NCBI RefSeq assembly: GCF_023634645.1
Contig: NZ_JAMKMR010000008.1
Location: 124,001 to 188,000, forward strand
Length of the DNA: 64,000 bases
Reading direction: 5' to 3'
DNA from: Vibrio sinus
GTDB lineage: Bacteria > Pseudomonadota > Gammaproteobacteria > Enterobacterales > Vibrionaceae
Part shown: piece by piece, positions 1 to 14,902 of the stretch
How the letters are laid out: every line of letters starts with the position of its first letter
Numbering within the stretch: position 1 is the stretch's first letter
Made by a program: the position numbers and the translations under genes
Notes under the pieces: generated by a model
Told to the model about the DNA's origin: nothing
Database searches by the model: none
What the model saw: only the letters and a program-made list of their open reading frames with translations

Positions 1-171
1 GCTGCAAGATCCTACTGCGGTGTCTGACTTGATGATTTTTCCGCGTACTTCCAATTCATCTAACAGCGCATCTAGCATTTGAGCACTGCCATCAAATTGA
101 CGTTGTAAATCCGCTAATGTTGCTTGATGCTGCTTGCGAATATAGTTACGTAGCCCTAACAAAGAATTCAT
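1..171 (-). CDS. feoC: FeoC, ferrous iron transport protein (partial, C-terminus outside window)
   Basis: The reading frame opens at an ATG at 171 behind a strong GGAGG (176-180) and runs off the left edge after 57 codons. The product starts MNSLLGLRNYIRKQ and has the winged-helix layout of FeoC: a first helix, then LADLQRQF and MLDALLDELEVRGKI. FeoC is a small cytoplasmic protein that in enterobacteria binds FeoB and protects or regulates it. The last visible codons give a Cys, as expected just before the cysteine-containing wing of this family. It is third in the minus-strand feoABC operon, 11 bases after the feoB stop. The family assignment rests on both sequence shape and position. Confidence 0.85.
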   Translation of the reverse strand, partial: MNSLLGLRNYIRKQHQATLADLQRQFDGSAQMLDALLDELEVRGKIIKSDTAVGSCS

Positions 172-182
172 ATATCCTCCAA

Positions 183-2507
183 TTATCCACAGCAGCCTTT
201 ATTACTGGCTGATACTTCTGGCAGCTCCCAGTCAACACCTGTTTTGCTGTATCGTCGTAAGCCATAAAGGAAAGCAAAAATCAGAACCAGCATCGCCACA
301 ATCCAACTCACACTTGATAGTGGGTGAGACATAATAGTCACAAGCTGATAGAAGATAACCGCGACCGCGTATGCCACCAACAAACCCCATGCTGTAGATA
401 AATTCGCCCAGTTACGCCCCACTTCTCGGGCTATTGCCCCTACCGTGGCAACACAAGGCACATAGAGTAAAACGAATATCAAGTAAGCGTAAGCCGCAAA
501 TGAGGTGCCAAACAATAAACGCATGTGCCCCATTGCAGAGCCTTCCATAGAGGCGTCCGCTTGGCCAGCTTTGATCGGGTTAATCCAAGTTTGAATTGAC
601 ACACTGTCTTTTAGACCACTCCAAGTATCTTCAAGTGCTTGTTTTAACTCTGCACCAAGGTCAAAGTTCTTATAGTCAAAAGGCTGCTCGCTTGCCGCTT
701 GAGCGGTATATAGTGAGTTGAGCGTTCCGACAACCACTTCTTTGGCTAAGAAACCAGTAAATAAGCCTACAGTCGCTGGCCAGTTATCTTTATGGACACC
801 CATTGGTTCAAAAATTGGCGTTACCGTTTTACCAATTTGTGCCAATGCCGATTGCTGCTGATCACCTGGGTTAATCACTTGGCCAGAGAAGGTAATGCTG
901 TTCAGACCAAGAACAATCGCACACACTGGAATGATGATTTTACCAGCTTTAAATAGGAATCTTTTTAGTCTGCTCCAGGTCAAGATAAGGGCAGTAAATG
1001 GGTTTGGCAGATGGTACACCGGCATTTCCATAACAAACGGATGAGGTTCGCCCGCCAATAGTGTTTTCTTTAAAATCAACCCTGTTAGCACGGCAACCAC
1101 TATACCAAGCAAGTAAAGCGAAAAGACCACAAAGCTGCCAACACCTTGGAAAAAGGCGGCGGCAAAAACACCAAAGATTGCCAATCTTGCACCACATGTC
1201 ATAAAGGGTGCCATCATGCTTGTCATGATCCTGTCTCTTGGCGTATCCAGTGTACGAGTCGCCATCACAGTCGGGATATTACAACCAAAGCCAACAATCA
1301 GTGGCACAAAAGATTTCCCAGGTAAGCCGATAGCTTGCATAAAGCGGTCAATAACGAAGGCTGCTCGAGCCATATAGCCTGAGTCTTCCAATAGAGACAG
1401 ATACAGAAACATCAAACCGATCTGCGGAACAAACGGCAGAATCGTATTGATACCGCCACCAATTCCCTGCGCAAGAATCGCAGTTAACCACGCTGGTAAT
1501 CCAATAAAGTGCCCAAGCCAAGTTGTACCATCAATGAAGATTGCCGCTGAGCCCTCATCAAAGATGGGCTGTAGCCCCCCACCGATGTTAATGGATACAA
1601 CAAACATCAGGTACATGACGAAAAGGAAGATCGGCAAACCCAAATATTTGTTTAGAACAATGCTATCAATAACATGGGTCAGCTTATCTTTTGTCGCTAC
1701 TCTATTCTCAACCACTTGCTGATATAAACGACTGATCGCCTGATAACGCGCATCTGCGATTTCTAGGTCCATATCATCAAGGTTGCGCGTGGTTTGAGAC
1801 AAGAATTCCTCTAATTGACCACTTTGATCTGCTTCTAAAACTAGATCACGACTTAGCAGATCGTTCTCCATCAAGCGTAAGCTTAACCAATTCGCGCGCT
1901 TGATATTGGGTGCGTGACTCGTTATCTGATTACACAGCTCTTCACGAAATGATTCAATATTGCGTGAATAATCTACATTGAAATCGCTCGTTTTTGGTGA
2001 AGTAAATTGCGTAACAGCCGCTTGTTTAAGCTCTTGAATCCCCTTCTTACGCGTTGTAATCATAGGAATAACAGGACAACCTAATAATTGAGATAGCTTG
2101 TCTGCGTCAATATGAATGTTCTTCTTCTTGGCAGAGTCCACCATGTTTAATGCAACGACAACGGGCACTTTCATTTCCAAAAGCTGCATGGTGAGATATA
2201 AATTTCTTTCCAAGTTGGCTGCATCAATGATATTGACGATGACATCCGCATCTTCACTCAATATGTATTGGCAAGCGATCCTCTCATCTATACCACCTTT
2301 GGCGGTAACAGAAGATAAAGAGTAAGTGCCTGGTAGATCGACCACGGTGACAGGTTGCTCACCGACATGAAAACTCCCCTCTTTGCGATCAACAGTGACA
2401 CCAGACCAGTTCCCTGTTCGTTGCTTAGCGCCAGTAAGAAGATTGAATAAAGTGGTTTTACCGCAATTCGGGTTACCTAGTAAGGCAATTTTGCAAGGTG
2501 AAGACAT
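183..2507 (-). CDS. feoB: FeoB, ferrous iron transporter with N-terminal G domain
   Basis: 774 residues, the normal length for gammaproteobacterial FeoB. The N-terminal cytoplasmic G domain shows the P-loop GNPNCGKT near residue 11, the G3 motif DLPG near 57 and the G4 motif NMVD near 120. A helical linker follows and then a membrane domain from about residue 285 with gate motifs such as PFVPQIG and a conserved GCNIP segment. The C-terminus is Cys-rich (KGCCG). The protein imports Fe2+ across the inner membrane and the G domain hydrolyses GTP. It follows feoA by 2 bases and precedes feoC by 11, so the three are co-transcribed; a Fur box lies upstream of feoA. No damage is seen. Confidence 0.97.
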   Translation of the reverse strand: MSSPCKIALLGNPNCGKTTLFNLLTGAKQRTGNWSGVTVDRKEGSFHVGEQPVTVVDLPGTYSLSSVTAKGGIDERIACQYILSEDADVIVNIIDAANLERNLYLTMQLLEMKVPVVVALNMVDSAKKKNIHIDADKLSQLLGCPVIPMITTRKKGIQELKQAAVTQFTSPKTSDFNVDYSRNIESFREELCNQITSHAPNIKRANWLSLRLMENDLLSRDLVLEADQSGQLEEFLSQTTRNLDDMDLEIADARYQAISRLYQQVVENRVATKDKLTHVIDSIVLNKYLGLPIFLFVMYLMFVVSINIGGGLQPIFDEGSAAIFIDGTTWLGHFIGLPAWLTAILAQGIGGGINTILPFVPQIGLMFLYLSLLEDSGYMARAAFVIDRFMQAIGLPGKSFVPLIVGFGCNIPTVMATRTLDTPRDRIMTSMMAPFMTCGARLAIFGVFAAAFFQGVGSFVVFSLYLLGIVVAVLTGLILKKTLLAGEPHPFVMEMPVYHLPNPFTALILTWSRLKRFLFKAGKIIIPVCAIVLGLNSITFSGQVINPGDQQQSALAQIGKTVTPIFEPMGVHKDNWPATVGLFTGFLAKEVVVGTLNSLYTAQAASEQPFDYKNFDLGAELKQALEDTWSGLKDSVSIQTWINPIKAGQADASMEGSAMGHMRLLFGTSFAAYAYLIFVLLYVPCVATVGAIAREVGRNWANLSTAWGLLVAYAVAVIFYQLVTIMSHPLSSVSWIVAMLVLIFAFLYGLRRYSKTGVDWELPEVSASNKGCCG

Positions 2508-2509
2508 GG

Positions 2510-2740
2510 TCAGTTGTTCCTCGGCGAGATATTGAGAAGAGAAAGTTCTTTTTTTCTTAAGCTAAGCAAAAAGCCTTTCACCTCTATTTCTATCGGATCG
2601 CCAAGAGGAGCACTACGAACGACTTGGAATGTAGAGCCAGGAATCATGCCCATGGCCATAAGGCGCTGGCGAAAATCGAGGCTCATCTCTTTTGAATACT
2701 TGTCAACGACGTAACATTGACCGGGCTGTAGTGAAGACAT
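2510..2740 (-). CDS. feoA: FeoA, SH3-like ferrous iron transport accessory protein
   Basis: 76 residues, the usual size of FeoA. It is a small cytoplasmic SH3-like beta-barrel; the sequence has the typical core RLMAMGMIPGSTFQVVRSAPLGDP followed by IEIEVKGFLLSLRKKE (the motif spans residues about 27-66). FeoA is required for FeoB-dependent Fe2+ uptake and probably docks on the FeoB G domain. It is the first gene of the operon; the 230 bases upstream up to the Fur box form the promoter and leader region. An RBS-like AAGAGG lies just before the ATG. Confidence 0.95.
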   Translation of the reverse strand: MSSLQPGQCYVVDKYSKEMSLDFRQRLMAMGMIPGSTFQVVRSAPLGDPIEIEVKGFLLSLRKKELSLLNISPRNN

Positions 2741-2970
2741 ATCAACCTCTTAAATAGCAGGCAACGTACTTGTTATGCAATCGATGCATTGCGTGAAACG
2801 TGCTTGAAGAAACAAATACATGTTTATTAATAATTACACTAGATATACCAAATCGTATTGATAGCGGGCCATTCCCGTTGCCAGCAATCTAAATGCTTAG
2901 CCTTAACTGCCAGATACCTTATGGAACATCACGTGTGTCAATAGTTAATGCTAGTCTCAAAAAGACTAAA

Positions 2971-2989
2971 AATAAGAACGGTTCTCATT
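2971..2989 (-). promoter_or_regulatory. Fur box upstream of feoABC
   Basis: The 19-base sequence read on the minus strand is AATGAGAACCGTTCTTATT, a 9-1-9 near-perfect palindrome. It agrees with the Vibrio Fur consensus AATGANAATNATTNTCATT at all but three fixed positions. It lies 231 bases upstream of the feoA start in a region whose only outward gene is feoA. Iron-bound Fur would repress the operon. The promoter elements themselves were not assigned. Confidence 0.7.
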
Positions 2990-3291
2990 CTACTTATCAA
3001 TAAGCCTCTGTCACGAAAAAAATTCCTCTTTTAACCCTTTCCTGACATATAAATGATTACCGTACAATTAAGGTTGATGGATTAAAATTTCACTCATTCG
3101 TTTAGTAAATAGCTAAGGTTCACCAATGAATGGTAAGGCTTCTAGCCTTAACTAGAGTAGTAATGAGAAACGTTAATATTTTGGTTACTTATACCCTTAG
3201 TGATGACTCTATCTATTGAGCCACATCAATCAATGCGGGTTTAACTGGCCCAAAAGATCTAGTACTGGCTGTTGATGTTAATGACACACAT

Positions 3292-3317
3292 ACTAAAAAG
3301 CTCCCGATGGGAGCTTT
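3292..3317 (-). terminator. Rho-independent terminator of purF
   Basis: A perfect 9-base stem (AAAGCTCCC / GGGAGCTTT) with a 3-base loop lies 27 bases after the purF stop. On the minus strand it continues into TTTTT, so it is a classical intrinsic terminator of the cvpA-purF unit. Confidence 0.9.
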
Positions 3318-3343
3318 AATGGTAGTGTATGGTGTAGAGCAGC

Positions 3344-4858
3344 CTAAGCGCCTTCGTTATGAAGCTCTAAGTTGGCTAAGTCTTGTTGAATTTCCCTTTG
3401 TGTCTTCGCATCATCATTGCGCATCGACTCAATAAACTCCAAGTACTTTTGGTCTATATCACCAGTCACATATTCTCCGCTGAATACGGATGTTTCGAAT
3501 TTGGCAATATCTGGGTTACCCATACCAACTGCGTCTACCAGATCAGCCAAAGATTGGAAAATGAGTTCATCCGCACCAATCTGCTTACGAATTTCTTCAT
3601 TGTCACGACCATGTGCAATCAACTCATTTGCACTTGGCATATCAATACCATAAACATTCGGAAAACGGATCTCAGGCGCTGCTGACACCATAAAGACTTT
3701 CTCTGCCCCCGAGTCTCTTGCCATTTCAATAATCTGCTCAGAAGTGGTTCCGCGCACAATAGAGTCATCAATCAAAAGTACGTTCTTCCCTTTGAATTCT
3801 GAGCGAATGGCATTGAGCTTACGTCGCACCGATTTTTTCCGTTGTTGTTGCCCAGGCATAATGAAGGTGCGACCAACATATCGGTTTTTGACGAACCCTT
3901 GTCGGTAAGGTTTATCAATCATCTGAGCGATTTGCAGCGCAATATCACAAGAGGTTTCAGGGATTGGGATAACAACATCGATATCTAGATGGCTGAAGTC
4001 ATCACGAATCCGTTGGCCAAGCTTTTTGCCCATTTCAACCCGAGCGCTATAGACTGAGATTTTATCGATAAAGGAATCTGGTCTAGCAAAGTAAACAAAT
4101 TCAAAGATGCATGGGTTCAGCTTGGGGTTATCCGCACACTGCTTAGTAAAGAGTTCGCCTTCAAACGTCACATAAACCGCTTCTCCCGGGGCTACATCAC
4201 GTACAAAATCAAAACCGACAGCATCCAGAGCCACAGACTCCGATGCCACCATATACTCTGTGCGGCCGTCAACTTCACGTTTACCCAAACACAGTGGACG
4301 AATACCATTTGGATCACGAAAAGCGATAAGTCCGTGGTCGATGATCATCGCCACAACAGCGTAAGCGCCATTGATGGCATGGTGAACATTGGTTACGGCT
4401 CTAAATACATCTTCCGAGTTAACGTTCCCTTTCACTGTGTCTATTTCATGTGCAAGCACATTGAGAAGCACTTCTGAATCCGACGTGGTGTTGAGGTGGC
4501 GTCGGTCCTTTTCGATTAATTTCTCACGCACTTCATGAGCATTAGTTAAATTGCCATTGTGCGCAAGTGTGATACCAAATGGGGAATTTACATAGAAGGG
4601 TTGGGCTTCTGAAGCGCTTGAGCTCCCTGCGGTTGGGTAACGGACATGCCCTATTCCGGCAGTACCTTGAAGGCGTTGCATGTGTCGTGCTTCAAACACA
4701 TCTTTCACTAAACCATTCGCTTTACGCAAACGAAAACGATTGCTTTCTATGGTACAAATACCAGCGGCATCTTGGCCACGATGCTGTAATACCGTTAAGG
4801 CGTCATAAATTGACTGGTTTACAGGCGATGTACCCACGATTCCAACAATACCACACAT
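3344..4858 (-). CDS. purF: PurF, amidophosphoribosyltransferase
   Basis: 504 residues, the standard length. It catalyses the first step of purine synthesis: PRPP plus glutamine to 5-phosphoribosylamine. The N-terminus is MCGIVGIVG, so Cys2 becomes the N-terminal nucleophile of the class II glutaminase domain after Met removal. The phosphoribosyltransferase domain carries the PRPP loop [14 protein letters not shown] near residues 364-378. It lies 33 bases downstream of cvpA, as in Escherichia coli, and is probably controlled by PurR through the box at 5431-5446. An intrinsic terminator follows. Confidence 0.98.
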   Translation of the reverse strand: MCGIVGIVGTSPVNQSIYDALTVLQHRGQDAAGICTIESNRFRLRKANGLVKDVFEARHMQRLQGTAGIGHVRYPTAGSSSASEAQPFYVNSPFGITLAHNGNLTNAHEVREKLIEKDRRHLNTTSDSEVLLNVLAHEIDTVKGNVNSEDVFRAVTNVHHAINGAYAVVAMIIDHGLIAFRDPNGIRPLCLGKREVDGRTEYMVASESVALDAVGFDFVRDVAPGEAVYVTFEGELFTKQCADNPKLNPCIFEFVYFARPDSFIDKISVYSARVEMGKKLGQRIRDDFSHLDIDVVIPIPETSCDIALQIAQMIDKPYRQGFVKNRYVGRTFIMPGQQQRKKSVRRKLNAIRSEFKGKNVLLIDDSIVRGTTSEQIIEMARDSGAEKVFMVSAAPEIRFPNVYGIDMPSANELIAHGRDNEEIRKQIGADELIFQSLADLVDAVGMGNPDIAKFETSVFSGEYVTGDIDQKYLEFIESMRNDDAKTQREIQQDLANLELHNEGA

Positions 4859-4891
4859 GTGCTAACCCTCGATATTCGATAATGGCTGGCG

Positions 4892-5383
4892 CTAAGCAGC
4901 GCCAGATAAAAAACTTGATGATGCTTGTAGATGTTCAAAAAATGGCGCAATAATGCGACTAAATTCGGGCACGAGAACAGAATGACTCCACCAGGTTGTA
5001 TTGGCAGCGTTGGTAAACGCATCCATAAAGAAGAGAATAGCCGAGACGACCAACACCCCTCTTGCTGCACCAAACACAACACCTAGTACTCGATCTGTCC
5101 CTGACAGCCCAGTTTTCTGAACCAACTGGCTGATCACGTAGTTAACGATGGCACCGACAATCAAAGTCGCGATAAACAGTGCCGCTATCGCTGCGCCATT
5201 GCGGATAGTGTTATCTTCAATGTGAGTGAAATAGACCGCTAACTTAGCGTAGTATTCACTAGCAATGAAAAACGCACCAATCCAAATGACAAGTGATAAC
5301 GCTTCCTTCGCGAAACCACGTATTAAACTGATCACAGCGGACAAGCCGATCACACTTAAAATGACAATATCTAACCAATTCAT
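4892..5383 (-). CDS. cvpA: CvpA family inner-membrane protein
   Basis: 163 residues, the E. coli CvpA length. Four hydrophobic segments are visible (about residues 5-22, 28-47, 64-86 and 100-122). The N-terminus MNWLDIVILSVIGLSAVISL and the following RGFAKE motif are characteristic. CvpA was first described through its need for colicin V export and in later work is linked to envelope stress and bile tolerance. It is co-transcribed with purF and its promoter region contains the PurR box. Confidence 0.95.
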   Translation of the reverse strand: MNWLDIVILSVIGLSAVISLIRGFAKEALSLVIWIGAFFIASEYYAKLAVYFTHIEDNTIRNGAAIAALFIATLIVGAIVNYVISQLVQKTGLSGTDRVLGVVFGAARGVLVVSAILFFMDAFTNAANTTWWSHSVLVPEFSRIIAPFFEHLQASSSFLSGAA

Positions 5384-5430
5384 GAGTTCTTCATCTTAAG
5401 TTGGCGCGCATTTTAACAGAAAAACGCGCG

Positions 5431-5446
5431 ACGCAAACGTTTTCTT
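5431..5446 (-). promoter_or_regulatory. PurR operator upstream of cvpA-purF
   Basis: The sequence ACGCAAACGTTTTCTT matches every fixed position of the PurR consensus ANGCAANCGNTTNCNT. It lies 48 bases upstream of the cvpA start, the same arrangement as in E. coli cvpA-purF, and its last two bases overlap the dedD stop codon. Hypoxanthine- or guanine-bound PurR would repress the unit. Confidence 0.85.
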
Positions 5447-5993
5447 ATGGATTTAACGGATTAAATTTGAGTAAACGACCTTTAGAGCCAGTGATTTTCT
5501 GTAATTCGACAATCTCACGCTCTAACTTTTTCTTGGAAAGGTTCGGCCCCACAATGACTCGAGTAAACCCATTTTCCTTCTTAGTATGGGCTTGATATCC
5601 CCGTTTTTGTAAGTCCTTTACTAAATTCGTTGCATTATCTGCATTCTTGAGAGCCATCAGTTGAATGATCCAGCCGCTTTCCTTTAACTTTGGATTCTCT
5701 GCGGTTTGCCTTACACCCACTTCAACTTTATCCGAGCTCGAGGTGTTCCCAGCTTGGCTTGTCGGTACGTCAACCACTTTCACAGGCTGCTTGGGTAAGG
5801 TCGCGTTATCCTGCACAGGGTTGACCACCTTATAGCTTTCACTATCTACAGTTGTCGCTGGCTTGATCGGGATGCTCGCGATACTATCTTGATAGTGCGT
5901 TTTCTTTCCGTCTAAAAAATCAGGCAGCACAATCACCCCAATCGCAACCAAAATAATTGTGCCCACCAGGCGGTTTTGAAACTTACTCGCCAT
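5445..5993 (-). CDS. dedD: DedD-like SPOR-domain cell division protein
   Basis: 182 residues. A short cytoplasmic N-terminus (MASKFQNRLVG) leads into one membrane segment at about residues 10-26, then a low-complexity periplasmic linker and a C-terminal SPOR domain (about 105-180) starting near GWIIQLMALKNADNA and ending in RLLKFNPLNP. SPOR domains bind denuded septal peptidoglycan, and DedD takes part in septation. It begins where folC stops (1 base apart), so it is co-transcribed with folC as in other gammaproteobacteria. Confidence 0.9.
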   Translation of the reverse strand: MASKFQNRLVGTIILVAIGVIVLPDFLDGKKTHYQDSIASIPIKPATTVDSESYKVVNPVQDNATLPKQPVKVVDVPTSQAGNTSSSDKVEVGVRQTAENPKLKESGWIIQLMALKNADNATNLVKDLQKRGYQAHTKKENGFTRVIVGPNLSKKKLEREIVELQKITGSKGRLLKFNPLNP

Positions 5994-7259
5994 CTAACTT
6001 CCTTTCGATTCCCAATACTCTAAAACCATACCAACGGTAAAAAATGAACCTACAACAATAATGACGTCATCTTCATGTGCTTGTGTCAACGCAGATTGAA
6101 ATGCAATAACAGGATCAGTATGTCCTTCCACATTACTTGGAAGATACTGGCATAACTCTTGGTGGCTTGCAGCACGTGGTCCACTCAAGCTTGCAGGGTA
6201 CCAATGGGTTGTAATGGGTGTAAGCTCTTGTAATGTAGATGCAATGTCTTTGTCATCAAGCATCGCAACCACCGTATGAACAACCTTGCCGGGATAACGA
6301 GCCTGGATCTCTTGACTCAGGTATTGTGCAGAATGCGGATTATGCGCTACGTCCAGTATCACGGTAGGCGCTTGGCTAAGCACTTGCATTCGCCCAGGTA
6401 ACTGAGCTTTTGATAAGCCATTCACCACATCCAAGTCGCTTATTTCCAACTCTGAAGCACCCAATGCCATCAGCGCGGTTGCAGCATTTTGTAGTGGTAA
6501 GTTGGGTAAAGGCAGGTCATCAATAATAAATGAGCCACTGTTCCATCGCCATTTGTTGTCGCCAATCAGTTGATAATCATACTGAATTCCAACTTGATAG
6601 AACTCTGCGCCTATATCATCCGCGTGAGCAGGAACTGTGCTTGGAGGTTTAGGCTGTCCGCAGATTGCAGGACGCCCTGATCGGAAAATGCCCGCTTTTT
6701 CAAAGCCGATAACGTTAATGTCATCACCTAGCCAATCCACATGGTCAATCGCGAGACTGGTCACCACAGACACATCGTGTTCCACCACATTGGTTGCATC
6801 AAGTCGCCCACCCAAACCAACTTCAAGCAAAACAACATCAACATCGTGATTTTTACACAGCGCTAGTGCTGCTAACGTACCATATTCGAAAAAGCTTAAG
6901 CTCACATCTTCACGCTGAGTTTCAATGAAGTCGAAAGCCTGGGTGTGTTCTTCATCAGGCAGCTCTTTACCATTAATGCGTACACGTTCGTTATAACGAA
7001 TCAAATGGGGAGAACTGTAAACCCCAACCTTGTAACCCGCTTCAAGCAAAATGGATTCCATTAGCGCGCAAGTCGAACCTTTACCGTTCGTCCCGGCTAC
7101 GGTAATTACTTTTTTTCCTGGATGGGTAAGTTGGGCTTTTTTCGCCACAATCTCAACGCGTTCTAAGCCGAGATCGATAGCACTGGAATGAATGTTTGAT
7201 AAGTAATCAAGCCACATCGGTAGACTGGATGTGGCATTGGGAATAGAAGAGTCCGTCAT
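5994..7259 (-). CDS. folC: FolC, bifunctional dihydrofolate synthase / folylpolyglutamate synthase
   Basis: 421 residues, normal length. The ATP-binding loop VAGTNGKGST is at about residues 53-62, followed by the SSPHL motif; LEVGLGGRLDATN near 145 is the Mur-ligase family metal/substrate segment, and LDVAHNPHSAQ near 303 starts the C-terminal domain. The enzyme adds glutamate to dihydropteroate and then to folates in the cytoplasm. It sits between accD and dedD, the usual accD-folC-dedD order. Confidence 0.97.
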   Translation of the reverse strand: MTDSSIPNATSSLPMWLDYLSNIHSSAIDLGLERVEIVAKKAQLTHPGKKVITVAGTNGKGSTCALMESILLEAGYKVGVYSSPHLIRYNERVRINGKELPDEEHTQAFDFIETQREDVSLSFFEYGTLAALALCKNHDVDVVLLEVGLGGRLDATNVVEHDVSVVTSLAIDHVDWLGDDINVIGFEKAGIFRSGRPAICGQPKPPSTVPAHADDIGAEFYQVGIQYDYQLIGDNKWRWNSGSFIIDDLPLPNLPLQNAATALMALGASELEISDLDVVNGLSKAQLPGRMQVLSQAPTVILDVAHNPHSAQYLSQEIQARYPGKVVHTVVAMLDDKDIASTLQELTPITTHWYPASLSGPRAASHQELCQYLPSNVEGHTDPVIAFQSALTQAHEDDVIIVVGSFFTVGMVLEYWESKGS

Positions 7260-7304
7260 CTAACTTTAACCAAAATTTTAGTAGGTTATACGTTAGTGTC
7301 TACT

Positions 7305-8231
7305 TTACCCTTTTTCGTCAGGTTCTGGTACAGAATAAGAGGGTTCATTTGGTGCATCGTTCATAGAAACCACCAAAGGTGACTTATTATTCGTCAATTT
7401 TGCCAATAGGCTACCCACTCTTTGACGCATCTCACGACGATCGACAATCATATCGATTGCACCGTGCTCTAGTAAGAACTCACTGCGTTGGAAGCCTTCT
7501 GGCAGGTCTTCACGAACGGTTTGCTCGATAACACGACGTCCAGCAAAACCAATCAAAGCGTTCGGTTCACCGATATTCACATCGCCAAGCATGGCTAAAC
7601 TTGCCGATACACCACCCATAGTTGGGTCAGTCATAACAGAAATAAACGGCAGGCCTTTGTTGGATAAGCGTTCAAGCGCAGCACTGGTTTTAGCCATTTG
7701 CATCAATGACATTAATGCTTCTTGCATTCTCGCGCCACCACTTGCAGAAAAACAAACCAAGCCACAATTCTTTTCGATTGCAGCTTCAACGGCACGAACA
7801 AAGCGCGCACCAACCACTGAACCCATTGAGCCGCCCATAAAGGAGAATTCAAAGGCACATGCAACAACAGGTAAACCAAGAAGCTCACCTTTCATAACAA
7901 CGAGTGCGTCTTTCTCGCCGCTGTTCTTTTGCGCAGCTGAGATACGATCTTTGTATCGTTTTGAGTCCTTAAACTTAAGCTTATCTACTGGCTCAAGTTC
8001 ATTGGCGATTTCTGTACGATTACCTTCATCTAAGAACGTTTCTAAACGGCGACGCGCTTTCATTCTCATATGATGGTCACATTTCGGACATACTTCTAGG
8101 TTACGCTCTAACTCAGCGTGGTATAGAACCTGTTCACACGAAGTACATTTGGTCCAAATTCCTTCAGGAATCGACGCTTTGCGTGAACTAACAATATTGC
8201 TTTTCTCTAAAATTTTCTCAAGCCAACTCAT
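7305..8231 (-). CDS. accD: AccD, acetyl-CoA carboxylase carboxyltransferase beta subunit
   Basis: 308 residues from the ATG at 8231 ([11 protein letters not shown]), which matches the N-terminus of other AccD proteins; an in-frame ATG at 8279 would add 16 unconserved residues and is not used here. A four-cysteine zinc finger (CTSC and CPKC) is seen near residues 30-52, then the crotonase-like carboxyltransferase core with [11 protein letters not shown] and GGVSASLAM. With AccA it transfers the carboxyl group from biotin to acetyl-CoA, the committed step of fatty acid synthesis. It is followed by folC. Confidence 0.97.
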   Translation of the reverse strand: MSWLEKILEKSNIVSSRKASIPEGIWTKCTSCEQVLYHAELERNLEVCPKCDHHMRMKARRRLETFLDEGNRTEIANELEPVDKLKFKDSKRYKDRISAAQKNSGEKDALVVMKGELLGLPVVACAFEFSFMGGSMGSVVGARFVRAVEAAIEKNCGLVCFSASGGARMQEALMSLMQMAKTSAALERLSNKGLPFISVMTDPTMGGVSASLAMLGDVNIGEPNALIGFAGRRVIEQTVREDLPEGFQRSEFLLEHGAIDMIVDRREMRQRVGSLLAKLTNNKSPLVVSMNDAPNEPSYSVPEPDEKG

Positions 8232-8433
8232 GGAAGACCTTTTCTTTCTCATCTCACGCGCAATGCGGGAGAAATTCATTCGACATTAATGCGCAGGATT
8301 AAATCATATATAGAGCAACCTGTAGACAAAAAACTGGTTGTACCTATATGTGACACTTATTCTCTCGCACCAACCTTAACTCTTAAGGAGTAAATCGCCC
8401 AGTGTATTACTGAGCGATATATTACAGGCTAGT

Positions 8434-9234
8434 TCACCTAGCCAGCAAATTGTCTGACAAAAACAGTGGTCCAATTGGCACCCTTGGCAAACAAAATTCT
8501 TCTGGATAATCAACATCAACCAGATAAAGCCCTTCCGCTTTGGCCGTCGCACCAGCCAGCTTTCGGTCTTTTTGTTGAAGCAACCATTCAATCCATTCGG
8601 GAGCTTGCTCCCCTTTGCCAACAACAATTAAGCTACCAGCGATATTTCGAACCATATGATGTACAAAAGCATTCGCTTTTATATCGATGACTATATATTG
8701 TCCATGCCTAGTCACTTCCAGATGCATAATATTACGCCAGGGACTATGCGACTGGCAATGCACCGCTCGAAAAGAGGTAAAGTCATTCTCACCCAATAGG
8801 TATTGACCAGCGATGTGCATTTTTTCTGCATCCAAGTCACCATGATAGTGACTGACTCCACTCCCTAGTATCGCGGGGCGGAGATTACTATTGTGTATAA
8901 TATACCGATAGCGACGAGCTGTTGCTGAAAAGCGAGCGTGAAACTCTTCAGGAACTTCTTTGCTCCAGCGAACCGCGATGTCTCGTGGCAAGTTGGCGTT
9001 GACTCCCATTGTCCATGCGACGGGCTTTCTAACCGCTGTAGTCTCAAAGTGAACAACTTGCCCTGTGCCGTGTACACCCGCGTCTGTTCTTCCCGCACAC
9101 AACACTTCAATATCTTGATTTGCAACAACACTCAGCGCTTTCTCGAGCTCTTGCTGTACACTGCATACGTCCTTTTGCCTCTGCCAGCCAAAGTAACGAG
9201 TACCGTCGTACTCAATACCTAACGCAATTCTCAT
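8434..9234 (-). CDS. truA: TruA, tRNA pseudouridine(38-40) synthase
   Basis: 266 residues. The N-terminus [20 protein letters not shown] and the catalytic motif [14 protein letters not shown] (catalytic Asp in RTDAG, near residue 52) identify TruA. It isomerises uridines 38-40 in the anticodon arm of many tRNAs. It lies between hubP and accD, the FimV-TruA-AccD order known from Vibrio and Pseudomonas. A small hairpin overlaps its stop codon, but no T-run follows, so no terminator is called. Confidence 0.97.
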   Translation of the reverse strand: MRIALGIEYDGTRYFGWQRQKDVCSVQQELEKALSVVANQDIEVLCAGRTDAGVHGTGQVVHFETTAVRKPVAWTMGVNANLPRDIAVRWSKEVPEEFHARFSATARRYRYIIHNSNLRPAILGSGVSHYHGDLDAEKMHIAGQYLLGENDFTSFRAVHCQSHSPWRNIMHLEVTRHGQYIVIDIKANAFVHHMVRNIAGSLIVVGKGEQAPEWIEWLLQQKDRKLAGATAKAEGLYLVDVDYPEEFCLPRVPIGPLFLSDNLLAR

Positions 9235-9509
9235 TCCGAGTACTCTTTAAAAACAGGGCGAGAAGTATACCTAAACCAGTATAAGATGCCAATTTTGCTT
9301 ATGTATATACGTAAAATTGCGTAATTAAAAAATCACGGTGGAGGCAGCAATTTTCTTGAATTTGAGCCTCCAAGTTCACTCTTAATCTGGCATCTTGAAT
9401 TAGAGCTAACGTATTGTATCTATGTTTAAAAGCAGCTTGTTTTAATTAAGAAAAATTTCCGTCAGATACCTTAGCTTTATACCGCACACGAGCACGAGCC
9501 CAATTTATA

Positions 9510-14684
<5,175 letters not shown>

Positions 14685-14846
14685 ATAAGGCTCAGCTATG
14701 TGCTCTATATAATTAATAATAATATGAACTGTTAAATATATCGGATAAACTTGTTAAAACTATAGGATGCTTGGCAAATTTTATTGGACAAAAGCAATTA
14801 CCTCGGCAATCTCACACATTTTAGGCGCATAACGCTGCACAGTTGC

Positions 14847-14873
14847 AAAAAAGCCCCGCTTTTCGAGCGAGGC
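14847..14873 (-). terminator. Rho-independent terminator of asd
   Basis: On the minus strand GCCTCGC and GCGGGGC form a 7-base stem with one G-T pair and a 7-base loop, followed by TTTTTT. It lies about 30 bases after the asd stop and separates asd from hubP. Confidence 0.85.
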
Positions 14874-14902
14874 CAGATTTATCGACTAGATTGTTTGATT
14901 AA

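Larger units (their letters stand above)
2741..3343. other. Intergenic region between feoA and purF
   Basis: About 600 bases without a convincing gene. It holds the feoABC promoter region with a Fur-box-like palindrome (2971-2989) and, at the right end, the purF terminator. The rest is AT-rich and shows only very short open frames. No RNA gene was recognised. Confidence 0.6.

Noticed and set aside
8427..8443. Hairpin GGCTAG/CTAGCC at the truA stop codon
   Set aside because: Short stem and no T-run on the minus strand, so not called as a terminator.
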